Origin: CALLVY01 sp937899855
GTDB taxonomy: Bacteria > Bacteroidota > Bacteroidia > Chitinophagales > Saprospiraceae
Direction: 5' to 3'
NCBI GenBank assembly: GCA_039820405.1
Contig: JBCBQC010000064.1
Location: 1 to 37,806, forward strand
DNA length: 37,806 nt
In this document: positions 17,701 through 25,900 of the stretch, piece after piece
Layout: every line of letters begins with the position of its first letter
Numbering within the stretch: the stretch's first letter is position 1
Translations under genes and position numbers: made by a program
The notes under the pieces: model-generated
Databases searched by the model: none
Told to the model about the DNA's origin: nothing
Seen by the model: only the letters and a program-made list of their open reading frames with translations

Positions 17701-19195
17701 TGGTTGCGTGGAGATTGAAGCATTGGAGGATGGTCAACAGTACACCCAGAATGCGGGCGACTCCTTGCTCCTCGAATCGGAGGGGGTAGCTTTGTCGCTG
17801 CGCAATCCCAATACGATCGTGTGGGCTACCAGTACCCCTTTGTGGACGAGTTTCAATGCGGCCGACGGACTTCACCTGTTCCTCACCGGCACCTTGGGAA
17901 TCGACTTTAGCCCACTTTCCAATCCTGTTCAGTTTGTCAGTTTAGATTTCTCCGGTGGCGTCGGCAATAGCATTACGGTCAATGGTGGGGTAGCCTTTGA
18001 ATTTGATTTTCAAACACCCGATACCGTCCTCATCATTGCCCCCGGCGTCACCCTCTTTTTTAACCGCGACGCGACCAATACGGTTGAAGGCAACATCAGT
18101 CTGTTTGGCGAGACGGAGGAGATCGTACTGGATGGGGCCGAGTTGGCCATCGACAATATTTGTTATTATACGGCCCTGGCCGTGGCCCAGGTCTGGCCCG
18201 GAGATGCCAATGCGGATAACATCGCCAACCACGTCGACCTACTCAATTTGGGACTGGCCTTTGGTACGCGGGGGGCTCCCCGGATCGACGGCAGTACCAA
18301 CTGGGAGGGGCTGGAGGCCGAGGACTGGAATCGCTTCTTTGCCGATGGACTGACCAACTTCAAACACGCCGACTGTAACGGTGATGGCATCGTTGACGAA
18401 TTGGACCTCGAAGTGCTCGAAGCCAACTACGGTTTGGAACGCGGGCCGGTGCCGCCCATCGTCACCCTTCCCGGTAGCCCCAGCGATCCGCCCTTTTTCG
18501 CCGATCTCGCCGGCATGGGTACCATGAGACCGGGACAAGCCGTAACGGTACCGATTGAGATGGGAAGTTTTGAATTTCCAGTCAACGGCATCTACGGGAT
18601 CGCCTTTAGTGTGGAGTACGATCCCGATTTGTTCGCAGCCAATTCGGTGGACATCGAGGTCAACGAAAGTTGGTTTGGTACGCCGGGTCAGGACCTGTTG
18701 AGTATCGACCAGCAGCATACGACGCCGGGCCGGATTGAAGTGGCCATCAGCCGGATTGATGGGGTGGAGGCGGTAGGCTTTGGAACCATCGCCGAGTTTA
18801 TCGGCGTGATCGACGACATCGTCGCCAAGCAGATCATTACGACCATCCGGCTCGTCGACATCCGTGCGATTGATGCGAGCGAAGGGGACGTAGTCTTCTA
18901 CGTACCCGAATCGCCGGGCGTCATCTCCACCGACTTGGAAGAACAGCAGGACCTGGATGGCTTGCTCCTCTACCCCGTTCCCGCCACCGAGTGGCTGAAC
19001 ATTCACAATTACAACCGCGAAGAAATCAATACCATCACGGTATACAATGCCCTGGGCCAGCAGATGGACTTCCAACGCTTCCCCCAACGCCGCACGGGTG
19101 TGGACGTCAGCACTTGGCCGTCAGGCATCTACTACATCGACATCAAATTTCCCGATGCCATCGTTACGCGTATGTTCAAGGTAACCAGATTATAA
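11759..19195 (+). CDS. Giant T9SS-secreted modular protein with dockerin- and cohesin-like domains
   Basis: A 2478-residue exported protein (start 11759; an adjacent ATG at 11762 is equally possible). The signal peptide ends near AAAQ (~35). Residues ~35-182 form a Cys-rich N-terminal domain. Five ~170-residue modules start at Cys183, 355, 528, 1809 and 1983; each opens C-[VIL]-[DTE] and most close with DN[VI]C[FY]. Twelve ~93-residue modules run from Cys695 to 1808, with a ...LD(F/L)...NP.SD.F... core. Residues ~2145-2225 hold two dockerin-like calcium motifs (GDANADNIANHVDLLNLGLA and DCNGDGIVDELDLEVL). Residues ~2248-2385 look cohesin-like (PVNGIYGIAFSVEYDP). A T9SS sorting domain starts near LLLYPVPATEWLNI (~2400). 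It is presumably surface-displayed or released; adhesion or scaffold roles are inference. No catalytic domain is seen. Confidence 0.88.
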   Translation: MMTITTRKTIVALLPFALFCLLALVLCPQRAAAQCQSQVQLTGTIPTDCGESWTLGDWTLSTRGNEECSPNACNFQSGSNFIRLQAGALEVDLGEELLLTGYRIQLNHIGSAANGTNCTFINFSDGNGATRRREATAGTSSISEYDVYFPANRLVISSDNREIYAITLLYQCSDGQAPTADGCITFDAQSPGGLFTRNVGETLLFENNVPVTAAPFASIPTGTNDTTIINQGNYQFIEGPNWNIGEATSLWTTFGAAKFDFGQLPQPPIQVSFDFFDGAYGSNLSVNGQPVYIGDLSQVPSDQFAGVTVTQLGQLGNTLGYRILLEGSIESLTVGGLEFALDNVCFNYDAYPATCLDLHYDNGPLTITNSFDSIPQFIIQTPGITIRPRLWQSANGFPSQGNALVWGNPGDNDYFRLDTINLDFDLSPSGEVYNQIRFTLWPGCCASGINLGINDGPIYYYETLDQIPSQLPDGTQVEVQIDQSDPQATRYHYTLSGQDFSGFEVGAYFALLSDICYEYQESASQVDCVDFAPVAGGVSFGELYGQDPGFLVPTVDQSVPVTLETFYFNNGATAFDRLAYSNNGIEGLNKFLVDMNLKFDLSQVPGTVHTFKFRGFFGSYFNFAVNGEAPVYVGGPNALPVTLPSGATVSSEAIPGSQHGFIITITGVDMEEVLFGGHELYFGEVCYQYEPDPACEISSLFAQVNCASDELTVRFGYDQATSDSFELYLNNSVYQNYALADLPLTLDIPPGTVVNSVQACILGNPDCCAITDVLPCPPDCSIGDLIVDPAQCTGPNQYSLVLDFDYANPTADFFDVFGNNGELIGTYALSDLPLTINDFPGSGTGSDAIVVCIQGSSSCCNQWGFQAPDCTPDCAITDVAVEVLDCTPNGIFYFQLDLNVDNPASDSFLFYGSDGLFGAFAYDDLPVNVGPLDGDGSLYGFEVIDASDTSCGTGFTFQAPTCSVGCSVGDLVIDIGQCTGLDQYVLYLDFDTQNPTADWFDLFAGNGDLVGTYALSDLPLTIDNFPSSGTGSDAILVCIQGSNACCNELVFQAPDCTPDCAITDVAIEVLDCTPNGIFFFQLDLTVNNPASDSFFFYGSDGLFGAFAYDDLPVNVGPINGDGSLYGFEVVDASNSSCGTGFTFQAPSCSVGCSVGDLVIDTGPCTGFNQYVLYLDFDVQNPTADLFDVFATNGDLVGSYPLSDLPLTIENFPSSGTGSDAILVCIQGSNACCNELVFQAPDCTLDCSIEQLWAAPQDCTPNGIFFVDIDFIPNGPPSDSFIVSGNGMVYGTFAYNDLPVAVGPFVGDGSSVYGFEVRDSQNPDCVTFTEILAPDCSSSGACEIQGVTATPSTCDADGFYYVEIDFMVTNPGGAGFMVVGDGVFYGNFSYADLPIQLGPFQGDNNQDLQFNIFDIATPFCIGLAEVDPVDCSPCILTDMTLIPTDCDNGQFWVQVDFDAQNVSSDQFRLEVDNAVYGSFPYLELPLTVGPFPGDGNAVLVFSATDLADPQCSLANEVEAPDCVANCAITNLGVENLGCNGAGQFTVLLDLNVADPASDVFKVVGNGVNYGNFDYADLPVQIGPLDGDGQTVWTFTAFDAFDPDCSATYELGTVSCNTGPCAINDIEIVDLSCDTNDSYTFFLDFTVDNPTSDSFFINAGSNGTSTYALSDLPVLVNDFDIQNGNVQTLRVCLPNNGGIACCLSLDFQGPDCTTDCALDNLSANWMGCNPNGTSEVWLNFDASNTTNPFFEVRYEGELVGTFPTAELPLLLPNFPTVDNNQNVAEIEVCLQNQNVCCSTDFDILNCIPGNCIDFEAFSSDDIRRVGQEIVPGTLLASTSTGVDLRIAECYPPANTNVIDIFEGTTTCGAFSNTGRYLFVQGAGISLDFSAFDTLPQQISFDFCGEGYVFFDDTGQSFDYAHYDADSTVVVGPNLTMTIRPRAPGDNGGEVWIEGEVERLSICGVETYLDNICFDGVPANENDNGCVEIEALEDGQQYTQNAGDSLLLESEGVALSLRNPNTIVWATSTPLWTSFNAADGLHLFLTGTLGIDFSPLSNPVQFVSLDFSGGVGNSITVNGGVAFEFDFQTPDTVLIIAPGVTLFFNRDATNTVEGNISLFGETEEIVLDGAELAIDNICYYTALAVAQVWPGDANADNIANHVDLLNLGLAFGTRGAPRIDGSTNWEGLEAEDWNRFFADGLTNFKHADCNGDGIVDELDLEVLEANYGLERGPVPPIVTLPGSPSDPPFFADLAGMGTMRPGQAVTVPIEMGSFEFPVNGIYGIAFSVEYDPDLFAANSVDIEVNESWFGTPGQDLLSIDQQHTTPGRIEVAISRIDGVEAVGFGTIAEFIGVIDDIVAKQIITTIRLVDIRAIDASEGDVVFYVPESPGVISTDLEEQQDLDGLLLYPVPATEWLNIHNYNREEINTITVYNALGQQMDFQRFPQRRTGVDVSTWPSGIYYIDIKFPDAIVTRMFKVTRL
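14096..15493 (+). repeat. 558-bp tandem repeat inside the giant gene (2.5 copies)
   Basis: Modules 2-6 of the small-module array alternate between two subtypes: CS[IV]GDL...CTG and CAITDV...DCTPNG. The pair repeats with exactly the same length: 14096-14653, 14654-15211, then a half copy 15212-15493. The copies agree strongly at DNA level, including silent positions, so the duplication is recent relative to the rest of the array. Length is a multiple of three, so gain or loss of units keeps the frame. Confidence 0.85.
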
Positions 19196-19227
19196 GCTAG
19201 CCGGCATTCGGCTAAGAGCGGAAGGTA

Positions 19228-19259
19228 GCGCGTCATCCAATGGGTGATGCGCTCTTTTT
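19228..19259 (+). terminator. Intrinsic terminator of the giant gene
   Basis: An 11-pair stem with two G-T wobbles (GCGCGTCATCC / GGGTGATGCGC, loop AAT) is followed by CTCTTTTT. It lies 32 bases after the stop codon. Confidence 0.85.
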
Positions 19260-19977
19260 GCTTTGCCATTTTTTTTCTACCCACCAAGCTTTACTTTATT
19301 GTTAGGAAACCGTATCTTACGGGCGATTCTAAAATTGATTTCAAGCAGTACGAACTGAAACTAAAACCATTTCTAACTGCCTTTCTCACACATTGTACAG
19401 GTTCCCAACTTATAAACTCTAGTCTCAACAGAACAATTGGGGATAATTGTATTCCACTCGCGTTTACCTGTTTGGCGAGTGGCCAAATCTAGCTTATTAT
19501 TTAAGTGGAAAAAAGAATTCGGAAACTGCCATCCGGGTTTGAGCATTCCATACTTATCGCAACGACCGGGACCATTTGATACCATGTTCTCCTGGCCATG
19601 CTTTGCCCTGTGGGCATCTCAAACGAACTACTCCGTGGGGACTGGGGGCTACTTGCCCTTTGGCCTCGCCGATGGCCTGCCACTGTGTTGGCGTATAGTC
19701 ATTGATTCATTAACCTCAAAAGCTTAAATCTACATGTACCCTTGCACACCTACCCTACCCCCTGAATCGGGCTAGTACCTAGCTCATCGACTCGCCCCGG
19801 CTTTGCGCCGTGGGACTTGACTCGTAGCAACGAATTGTAACAACGAACTTTACACCTTCAAGGGAGCCCCCTTGGAACAGACCTTCTTATGCCTTGATGC
19901 GGCAATCCATACCGGGATTGCCCCAGACTTGTCGTACCAATTTCTTAACCATTATCAACCATTGAAAAAAAAAGATT
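19260..19977 (+). other. Long gene-free gap before the VWA genes
   Basis: 718 bases after the terminator with no convincing gene. The first ~300 bases are clearly more AT-rich than the flanking genes. Short open frames occur in several frames, but none has a recognisable domain, signal peptide or good start. An 8-pair inverted repeat (CCACTCGC at 19454, GCGAGTGG ending at 19482, loop 13) has no T-run after it. The final stretch before ATG is A-rich (GAAAAAAAAAGATT), as expected upstream of a Bacteroidota gene. A decayed gene, a long leader or an RNA gene remain possible. Confidence 0.45.
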
Positions 19978-22641
19978 ATGAAAAGATTATTATTAACTGG
20001 CCTGTGCTCCTGGCTTTTTTTACTGGGTGCCTACGCTCAATCCACCACCAATATTTGGGATAAGCTAGCTCAGTACGTCGAGCAGCAGCAAGACCAAGCC
20101 ATTCCGCAGGAGGAAGCCCAACTGAAAGCCTACCGGGCGGATTTGGAGGCGCAGGGCAACATCAAGAGGACCGATGCCGAACTGTTGGTCACGCTCCGCC
20201 AAAGCTATTGGGAAAACGTTTTCCTAACCCAACACCGCGAGGCCTTTGTGGATCACCAAACCACGTCGCGCGGAAACAACAACGGCAACCGCAGTGTGGC
20301 GGGTACCGTCAACAATCCCGATTTGGTACAAACTTGTAACCTCAACATCGCGGTGGTGGTGGATCGCTCGGGGAGTATCAACGGCGCAGAGCAGCCCAAC
20401 GTCCGGGCGGGTCTGACGGCCTTCGTCAACAACCAAGTAGGACTGGGCAATACCGTTACCTTCGTGGGGATGGGAAGCATCGGCGATCCCGCTCCGGCGG
20501 TGACCTCCGCCACCATTACCTACAATCCCGGCAACCCCGCGGCTCACCTCAACTGGATCAACGCCCTCACCTTTAATGGCAACCGCGACAGTTGGAGTAC
20601 CGGCCTTCAAGCCGCCGTCGCCCTCAATCCCGACTTGGTCCTAGTCGTCACCGATGGCGCCACTGGTGTTGGAGATTTGGCCGCCGCCTGTGCCGCTGCC
20701 AACCAGCTCAATACCAACGGTGGCAACAATGGAAACGGCGCTCACATTTTTGTACTGGGCCAGACCACCGGTCAGTACAATGGCAATACCCTACTTACTT
20801 ACGTGACGGGCTCCATCGACCCCGCCCCGGTAGCGGCAGCCGCCCCACCTACCGCAGCGGGTATCTCCACTACAGACTATATCCCCTTCCCCAACGACCA
20901 ATTCGTCACCCTGGCCAACTGGATGACCAATATCATTCCGGGAGCGAGTGGTACGGTAGACATCACGAGTATTACCAATCGCATTTGTGGTACCAACAGC
21001 ATCGTCTTTAGCGGAACCTACGAGGACTGCCCACCCGCCGCCGTCGTCACCTCCATCTTTATCGAGTTCTGGCAAAACGGTACCAACACCGGCATCAGCA
21101 TTCCCGTCACCGTCAACGCCGATGGTACTTGGACCTATTCGACCAACGCTTCGGGGCTGATCAATGCGGGACTGATGAACAACGTCTGGTACGACGTCCG
21201 ACCGCGGATCAATCTCAGCAATGGCACCTCGGTACTGGGTGACGACCTGGTCGCCAATACGGGCAACGACTTGCTCCTGTGCTGCCCACCCGTACACGAG
21301 TTGTACAATGTACCGGAGTGTGTCAGAGAGGGAGAAACCTTTACCCTGACCTTGGTGATTCGCTCTTTTGTATTCCCCAGCCAGATCCAAAACATCTACT
21401 CGGCCAATCCTTACTACAGCTACGTTTCCCACAGTTCCCTGCTGACGGAGGAGGGCCTGATCCTGTACATCACCTTTAGAAACGAGGAGTGTACCTGCGA
21501 TGGCAACATGCTGGTCTTTGACGTCCTCATCGACGGTTGTGAAGAACCCGTTTGGGTAATGACCGACAACATTCCTTGTTGTCCCGAAGAATGCGAAGAC
21601 GTTAAGATCACCGAATGGTCCGCCGGCGATTGCATCTTCTACAATGGCCAACCCGCCCGTCCCTTTACCTTGGTCGTAGCCAGTGGTACCAGTATCTTGG
21701 GGGTCACCGTGGGTACGAACAATGCCAGCTGCCAGGTCACCCCTACCAATCTCCAGGTAACGGATAATGGCAATGGTACCAGTACCATCACCGGCATCAT
21801 GGTATTCAACGATCCCAACTGTACGGCCCACGCCGAGGTGACCCTCATCGTGGAAACCGAGGAGGCCTGTTGTCTCATTACCCGACCCTTTAGCTTCCCC
21901 GGTGGTTGTACCTTCCCCGAGCCCTGTTTGGTTGCGCCACCCAACGAAGAACTCCTCAGCTTCTTTACCACACCACCGACCTTGGAGGTTTCCATCGGAC
22001 TGCCCAGTGGTACCCCGGTCACGGTGATCGACCACATCACCGGAGCTAGCCATTCGCTTACCGTAGGCAGCATCGAATGTGGGCCCTTCTACGCCATCAG
22101 TATCGATGGGCGCCTCATTGGCAGTCGTTGTAACGGCATCCGCATCCCGGCACCGGAGGGAATCGATTGCAGTCGCGTAGATGGACAACGTCCCGTGATT
22201 CCCTACTACTTCGAAATCCGCTTTGGCGATTGTGTCTGGATCATCAGCGGCGACTACTGTGATTTGATCTTGGAAATTCCCGTCAGAGATCCCTGGCACG
22301 ATCACGAAGAAATTCCGCCCCGCGGCGAACGCTCGGGTGATTACCGCGACCAAACGAGTACCCCAGCGGCCTTGGGTGGCAGTGGTAGCCTGGCCGTATT
22401 CCCCAACCCCATCGCCGACGAAGCCGTCCTCAACTTTGACCTGGGTCAGTTGTCCGCTCCTGCAGAGCAGATCGCCATCGTGGATACCTACGGAAAAGTT
22501 GTAGAAGTGATTCAGCCGCCCCTTGGTCAGACCCGTTTCGAACACCCGCTCGAAACCCAACTGAGCCAGGGTATCTACTTCGTCATGGTCCAATTGGCCG
22601 ATGGAACGACCCGTAGTACTCGACTCGTCAAATTGCAATAA
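19978..22641 (+). CDS. T9SS-secreted VWA-domain protein, paralog 1
   Basis: An 887-residue exported protein. The signal peptide is MKRLLLTGLCSWLFLLGAYA, cleaved before QS. Residues ~22-110 are helical with a RQSYWENVFLTQHREAF stretch. A VWA domain (~122-300) has a complete metal-binding (MIDAS) site: DRSGS (Asp129, Ser131, Ser133), Thr208 in SWSTG, and Asp226 in VVTDG. Ig-like and Cys-rich segments follow (ITNRICG near 330, YNVPECVREGE, then several DC/CC clusters). The T9SS tail starts at LAVFPNPIADE (~805). VWA domains bind protein or matrix ligands through a metal ion, so an adhesive surface role is likely but unproven. A paralog lies directly downstream. Confidence 0.88.
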   Translation: MKRLLLTGLCSWLFLLGAYAQSTTNIWDKLAQYVEQQQDQAIPQEEAQLKAYRADLEAQGNIKRTDAELLVTLRQSYWENVFLTQHREAFVDHQTTSRGNNNGNRSVAGTVNNPDLVQTCNLNIAVVVDRSGSINGAEQPNVRAGLTAFVNNQVGLGNTVTFVGMGSIGDPAPAVTSATITYNPGNPAAHLNWINALTFNGNRDSWSTGLQAAVALNPDLVLVVTDGATGVGDLAAACAAANQLNTNGGNNGNGAHIFVLGQTTGQYNGNTLLTYVTGSIDPAPVAAAAPPTAAGISTTDYIPFPNDQFVTLANWMTNIIPGASGTVDITSITNRICGTNSIVFSGTYEDCPPAAVVTSIFIEFWQNGTNTGISIPVTVNADGTWTYSTNASGLINAGLMNNVWYDVRPRINLSNGTSVLGDDLVANTGNDLLLCCPPVHELYNVPECVREGETFTLTLVIRSFVFPSQIQNIYSANPYYSYVSHSSLLTEEGLILYITFRNEECTCDGNMLVFDVLIDGCEEPVWVMTDNIPCCPEECEDVKITEWSAGDCIFYNGQPARPFTLVVASGTSILGVTVGTNNASCQVTPTNLQVTDNGNGTSTITGIMVFNDPNCTAHAEVTLIVETEEACCLITRPFSFPGGCTFPEPCLVAPPNEELLSFFTTPPTLEVSIGLPSGTPVTVIDHITGASHSLTVGSIECGPFYAISIDGRLIGSRCNGIRIPAPEGIDCSRVDGQRPVIPYYFEIRFGDCVWIISGDYCDLILEIPVRDPWHDHEEIPPRGERSGDYRDQTSTPAALGGSGSLAVFPNPIADEAVLNFDLGQLSAPAEQIAIVDTYGKVVEVIQPPLGQTRFEHPLETQLSQGIYFVMVQLADGTTRSTRLVKLQ

Positions 22642-22689
22642 GCCAAATCAGCTTTCCAAACTAAGCTTCCTCAGCGGAAGCCCAACGGA

Positions 22690-22721
22690 GCGCGTCACCC
22701 CCTGGGGTGGCGCGCTTTTTT
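22690..22721 (+). terminator. Intrinsic terminator of VWA gene 1
   Basis: A 12-pair stem (GCGCGTCACCCC / GGGGTGGCGCGC, one G-T pair, loop CT-type) is followed by a T6 run. Its 5' arm shares GCGCGTCA with the terminator at 19228, and both are preceded by AGCGGAAG. Confidence 0.85.
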
Positions 22722-22856
22722 GTACCTCATCGTAGTCCGCCGGGCTAGACTGTCCCGGATCCATTCGGGGCAGTTTTTTTTGTCACACCTCCCCCACTCG
22801 TCGCCATTATACTCTTGTCACCTACGACCTGCCCAAGCTTTTCCTCCAAATGATTT

Positions 22857-22884
22857 TTGCTATTTACCGCCAATCGTATTTTTT
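22857..22884 (+). promoter_or_regulatory. Candidate promoter of VWA gene 2
   Basis: TTG at 22857 and TATTTTTT at 22877 (7 of 8 to TAnnTTTG) are 17 bases apart, ending 18 bases before the ATG at 22903. With a strong terminator upstream, the second VWA gene needs its own promoter. Confidence 0.4.
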
Positions 22885-22902
22885 AACCCTTCAATTAAAG
22901 TG

Positions 22903-25900
22903 ATGAAAAAACTAATATTATCGAGTCTGGGACTGCTCCTACTCGGGGGACTGGGACTGGCCCAAAGCACCAGCAACCCCTGGGAAGCCCTACACCAATT
23001 TGTCGAAAGTCAACGATCCGTCGCCATCCCCAACGAGGCACAAATCCTGCAAAGCGTTCGGGCGGATGCGGCTCGGGAAGGTCAGCCGGTCAAAAATGAA
23101 GCGGACCCGCTGGACGGTGTTCGCCAAAGCTACTGGGAAACTTTTTACCTCGAAGAACACCGGGAAGCTTTCGTCGAATACAAAAGACTGGCCCGTAAAA
23201 ACCAGGGCAGCCAAAGAAGGGCGACCGGACCGGTTGACAATCCTCCACTGGTGCGCAAGTGCAACCTCAACATTGCCGTCATCGTTGACCGCTCGGCCAG
23301 TATCAATACCACGGAGGCCAGTAATATCCAATCGGGACTAACCACGTTTATCAACAACCAAGTGGGCTTGGGTAATGCGGTTACCTTTATTGGGATGAGC
23401 GATTCGCCCAGCAGCCCCGCCACGGTTTCGCCAACCGTTGTCTACAACGCTGGCGTAGCGGCGACCGTCCACCAGCAATGGATTGCCAACCTGGCCTTTG
23501 GCGGCAATAGACACAGCTGGGGGGCGGGACTGACTGCCGCCGTGGGGCTCAGTCCCGACCTGGTACTGATTATTGCGGATGGAGCTAGTTTTAACAGTGC
23601 CGAAAGAACGGTGGCTTGTAATGCCGCGAATCTCATTAAGACCAATGGGGTCAATGGCGGTACGGGAGGACACATTTTTGTTTTTGGCCAAAATGAACCC
23701 GGAGAGTATAACGGCAACAGCTTGACGACTTTTCTCAGCTTCGTGGTCGACGATATGCCTACCCCAGCTGGTTCAAGCCCCAATGCAACGGACATTGCCA
23801 ATAACGATTTTATCGCCCTTCCCTTGGGGACCTTCAACAATTTGGGAGCCTGGTTGGGCACCCTTAGCCCCGGACAGGCGACGGTAGAAGTCACTTCGAT
23901 CACCAACCGCAACTGCGTCATCGACGACGTCACGATCAGTGGCACCTACACCGATTGTCCGCCCAACGTAGTGGTCGCCAGTATTTTTCTGGAGTTCTGG
24001 CAAAACGGAAGCTTCACGGGCCTCAGCCTACCCGTAATGGTCAATGCCAACGGCACCTGGACGGTGAGCTCCCGCCGCTCGATTCTGGTCAGTTTGGGTT
24101 TGAACAATGGGACCTGGTACGACGTCCGACCGCGCATCAACCTCAGCTCCGGCAATTCCATCCTGGGCGACGAGTTTTTGGTCAACACCAACAACGATAT
24201 CTTTCTAGCCAAGGTCTCCATGCCCCGCATTATCGTCAACGATGCGCTCAACGACCGCAGCACCGAGATGAGTCGTTTTTGCAGCGGCAGCCCCATCTTT
24301 TACCACGGCTTTGACCCCCAGTCCAACGATCACTTCAATGCCATCCAACGCAAGCCCATCGGTGACCCGAGGCCCTATGGCGAATACCGGGATGTGGGCT
24401 TTCTGGGGCAGTCACTGGACGGCTTCAACGGGGACCTACTCGCGCTGTACCCCGGCTACTTCCAAGCGGGTTTTGAATACCGCCTGTCCATCGCCGCCTC
24501 AAACGTCCCCAACTGTATCGGCTGGTCTCCCACCAAGGTCATCTTCCAGGTGATCGACTGCTGCGCTCCCCCCGCGGAGATCAGTAGCGTTCCCGAATGC
24601 GTCCGCTCCGGGGAGGAATTTACCATTGAGGTACGCCTCAAAGCCCCCTTGCGAGCGGAGGACATCGAACGGATTTATTCCTTTAATTCGGACTATACCT
24701 ACCAGAGTCACACGAGCCAAAGGGAGGGTAACGACCTCGTCCTCCTCCTCACCTTTATCAGCAACACCTGCGATTGTCTGGGAAGAATACTGACCCTGGA
24801 TATCATCATTGAGGGTTGCCCCTTCCCCATCTGGCTGATGACCGATCCCCTTCCCTGCTGTGCGGAGACCTGCGACTTTATTTCGGTCGGAGAATGGGGA
24901 GCGGGGAATTGTCTTTTCGTAGACGGCCAGCGGGGGCGTCCCTTCCAACTCATCGTCAGTAGCCCCGCCGCCATCAGTGCCATCTTCGCCGAAAGCAACA
25001 GCGCCACCTGCCAGGTCGAATTGGTCAATCTATCGGTAAGGCCGCTCTTTGGCACCCTTTATCAGGTATCGGGCTTAATGCTCTTTGCAAGCAGCGGTTG
25101 TACGGGGCACGCCCTGGTGTCGATCCGCTTACAGACGGCGGAAGGCTGCTGCCTGGTCGAACAAGGCTTTAGCTTTCCCGAGGGCTGTGACCTACCCGAG
25201 CTGTGTCTCGGCACCCCACCCCGGCCCCAAGTTCGCAATTACTTCCGCGACCCCGCCGTCCTCGAAGTATCAATTGGCTTACCCCCGGGCAGTAGCCTCA
25301 GCATCACCGACCTCCTCACCGGCGCCACTTACGCTGCTACGGTCGAAGGCATCGAGTGCGCCCCCTTCCTCTTCAATGGAGACGGTAGCTTGGACGGGGT
25401 CCCCTGTAATGGCTTTCGCATTCCCCTCCCCGACGGACTGGTTTGTCGGATCGAGGATGGGGTATCGAACGTCGTCAACTTCCAGTACGAAATCCGTTTG
25501 GGCGAATGCCGCTGGATCATCACGGGTGATTATTGCCAAATTCTCGCGGAAATTCCCATCGGGCCCGGACCGGGTGGCGACGAAATCCCCGGTGGCGCCA
25601 GCGAAGGCCTGGTCGATGCCCAATCCGAGACCTTCCAAGCCCACAGGGCTCCGGCTACCCACCAAGCCCTACGGGTTTATCCCAACCCTATCCGAAACGA
25701 GGCGATCCTCCAAATCGACCTAAGCCAGCTGACCAGCCCCGTCGAACGGATGGCCATCACCGACCTCAGTGGCAAGCTCATCGAATTAATTCCAATACCC
25801 CGGGAAGTACAAAGCTTCCCGTACCAGTGGCCCCAGTCGCTACGACCGGGCCTCTACTTCATCACCGCTCAGTTGAGCGATGGGACAACCAATAGTACGC

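Noticed and set aside
19454..19482. 8-pair inverted repeat in the gap before the VWA genes
   Set aside because: The loop is 13 bases and no T-run follows, so it is not a standard terminator. No second site makes an operator call possible.
20791..22638. 615-codon open frame on the minus strand opposite VWA gene 1
   Set aside because: It is fully antisense to a gene with signal peptide, VWA motifs and T9SS tail, and its own product is low-complexity with no domain. High GC and codon bias open this frame by chance.
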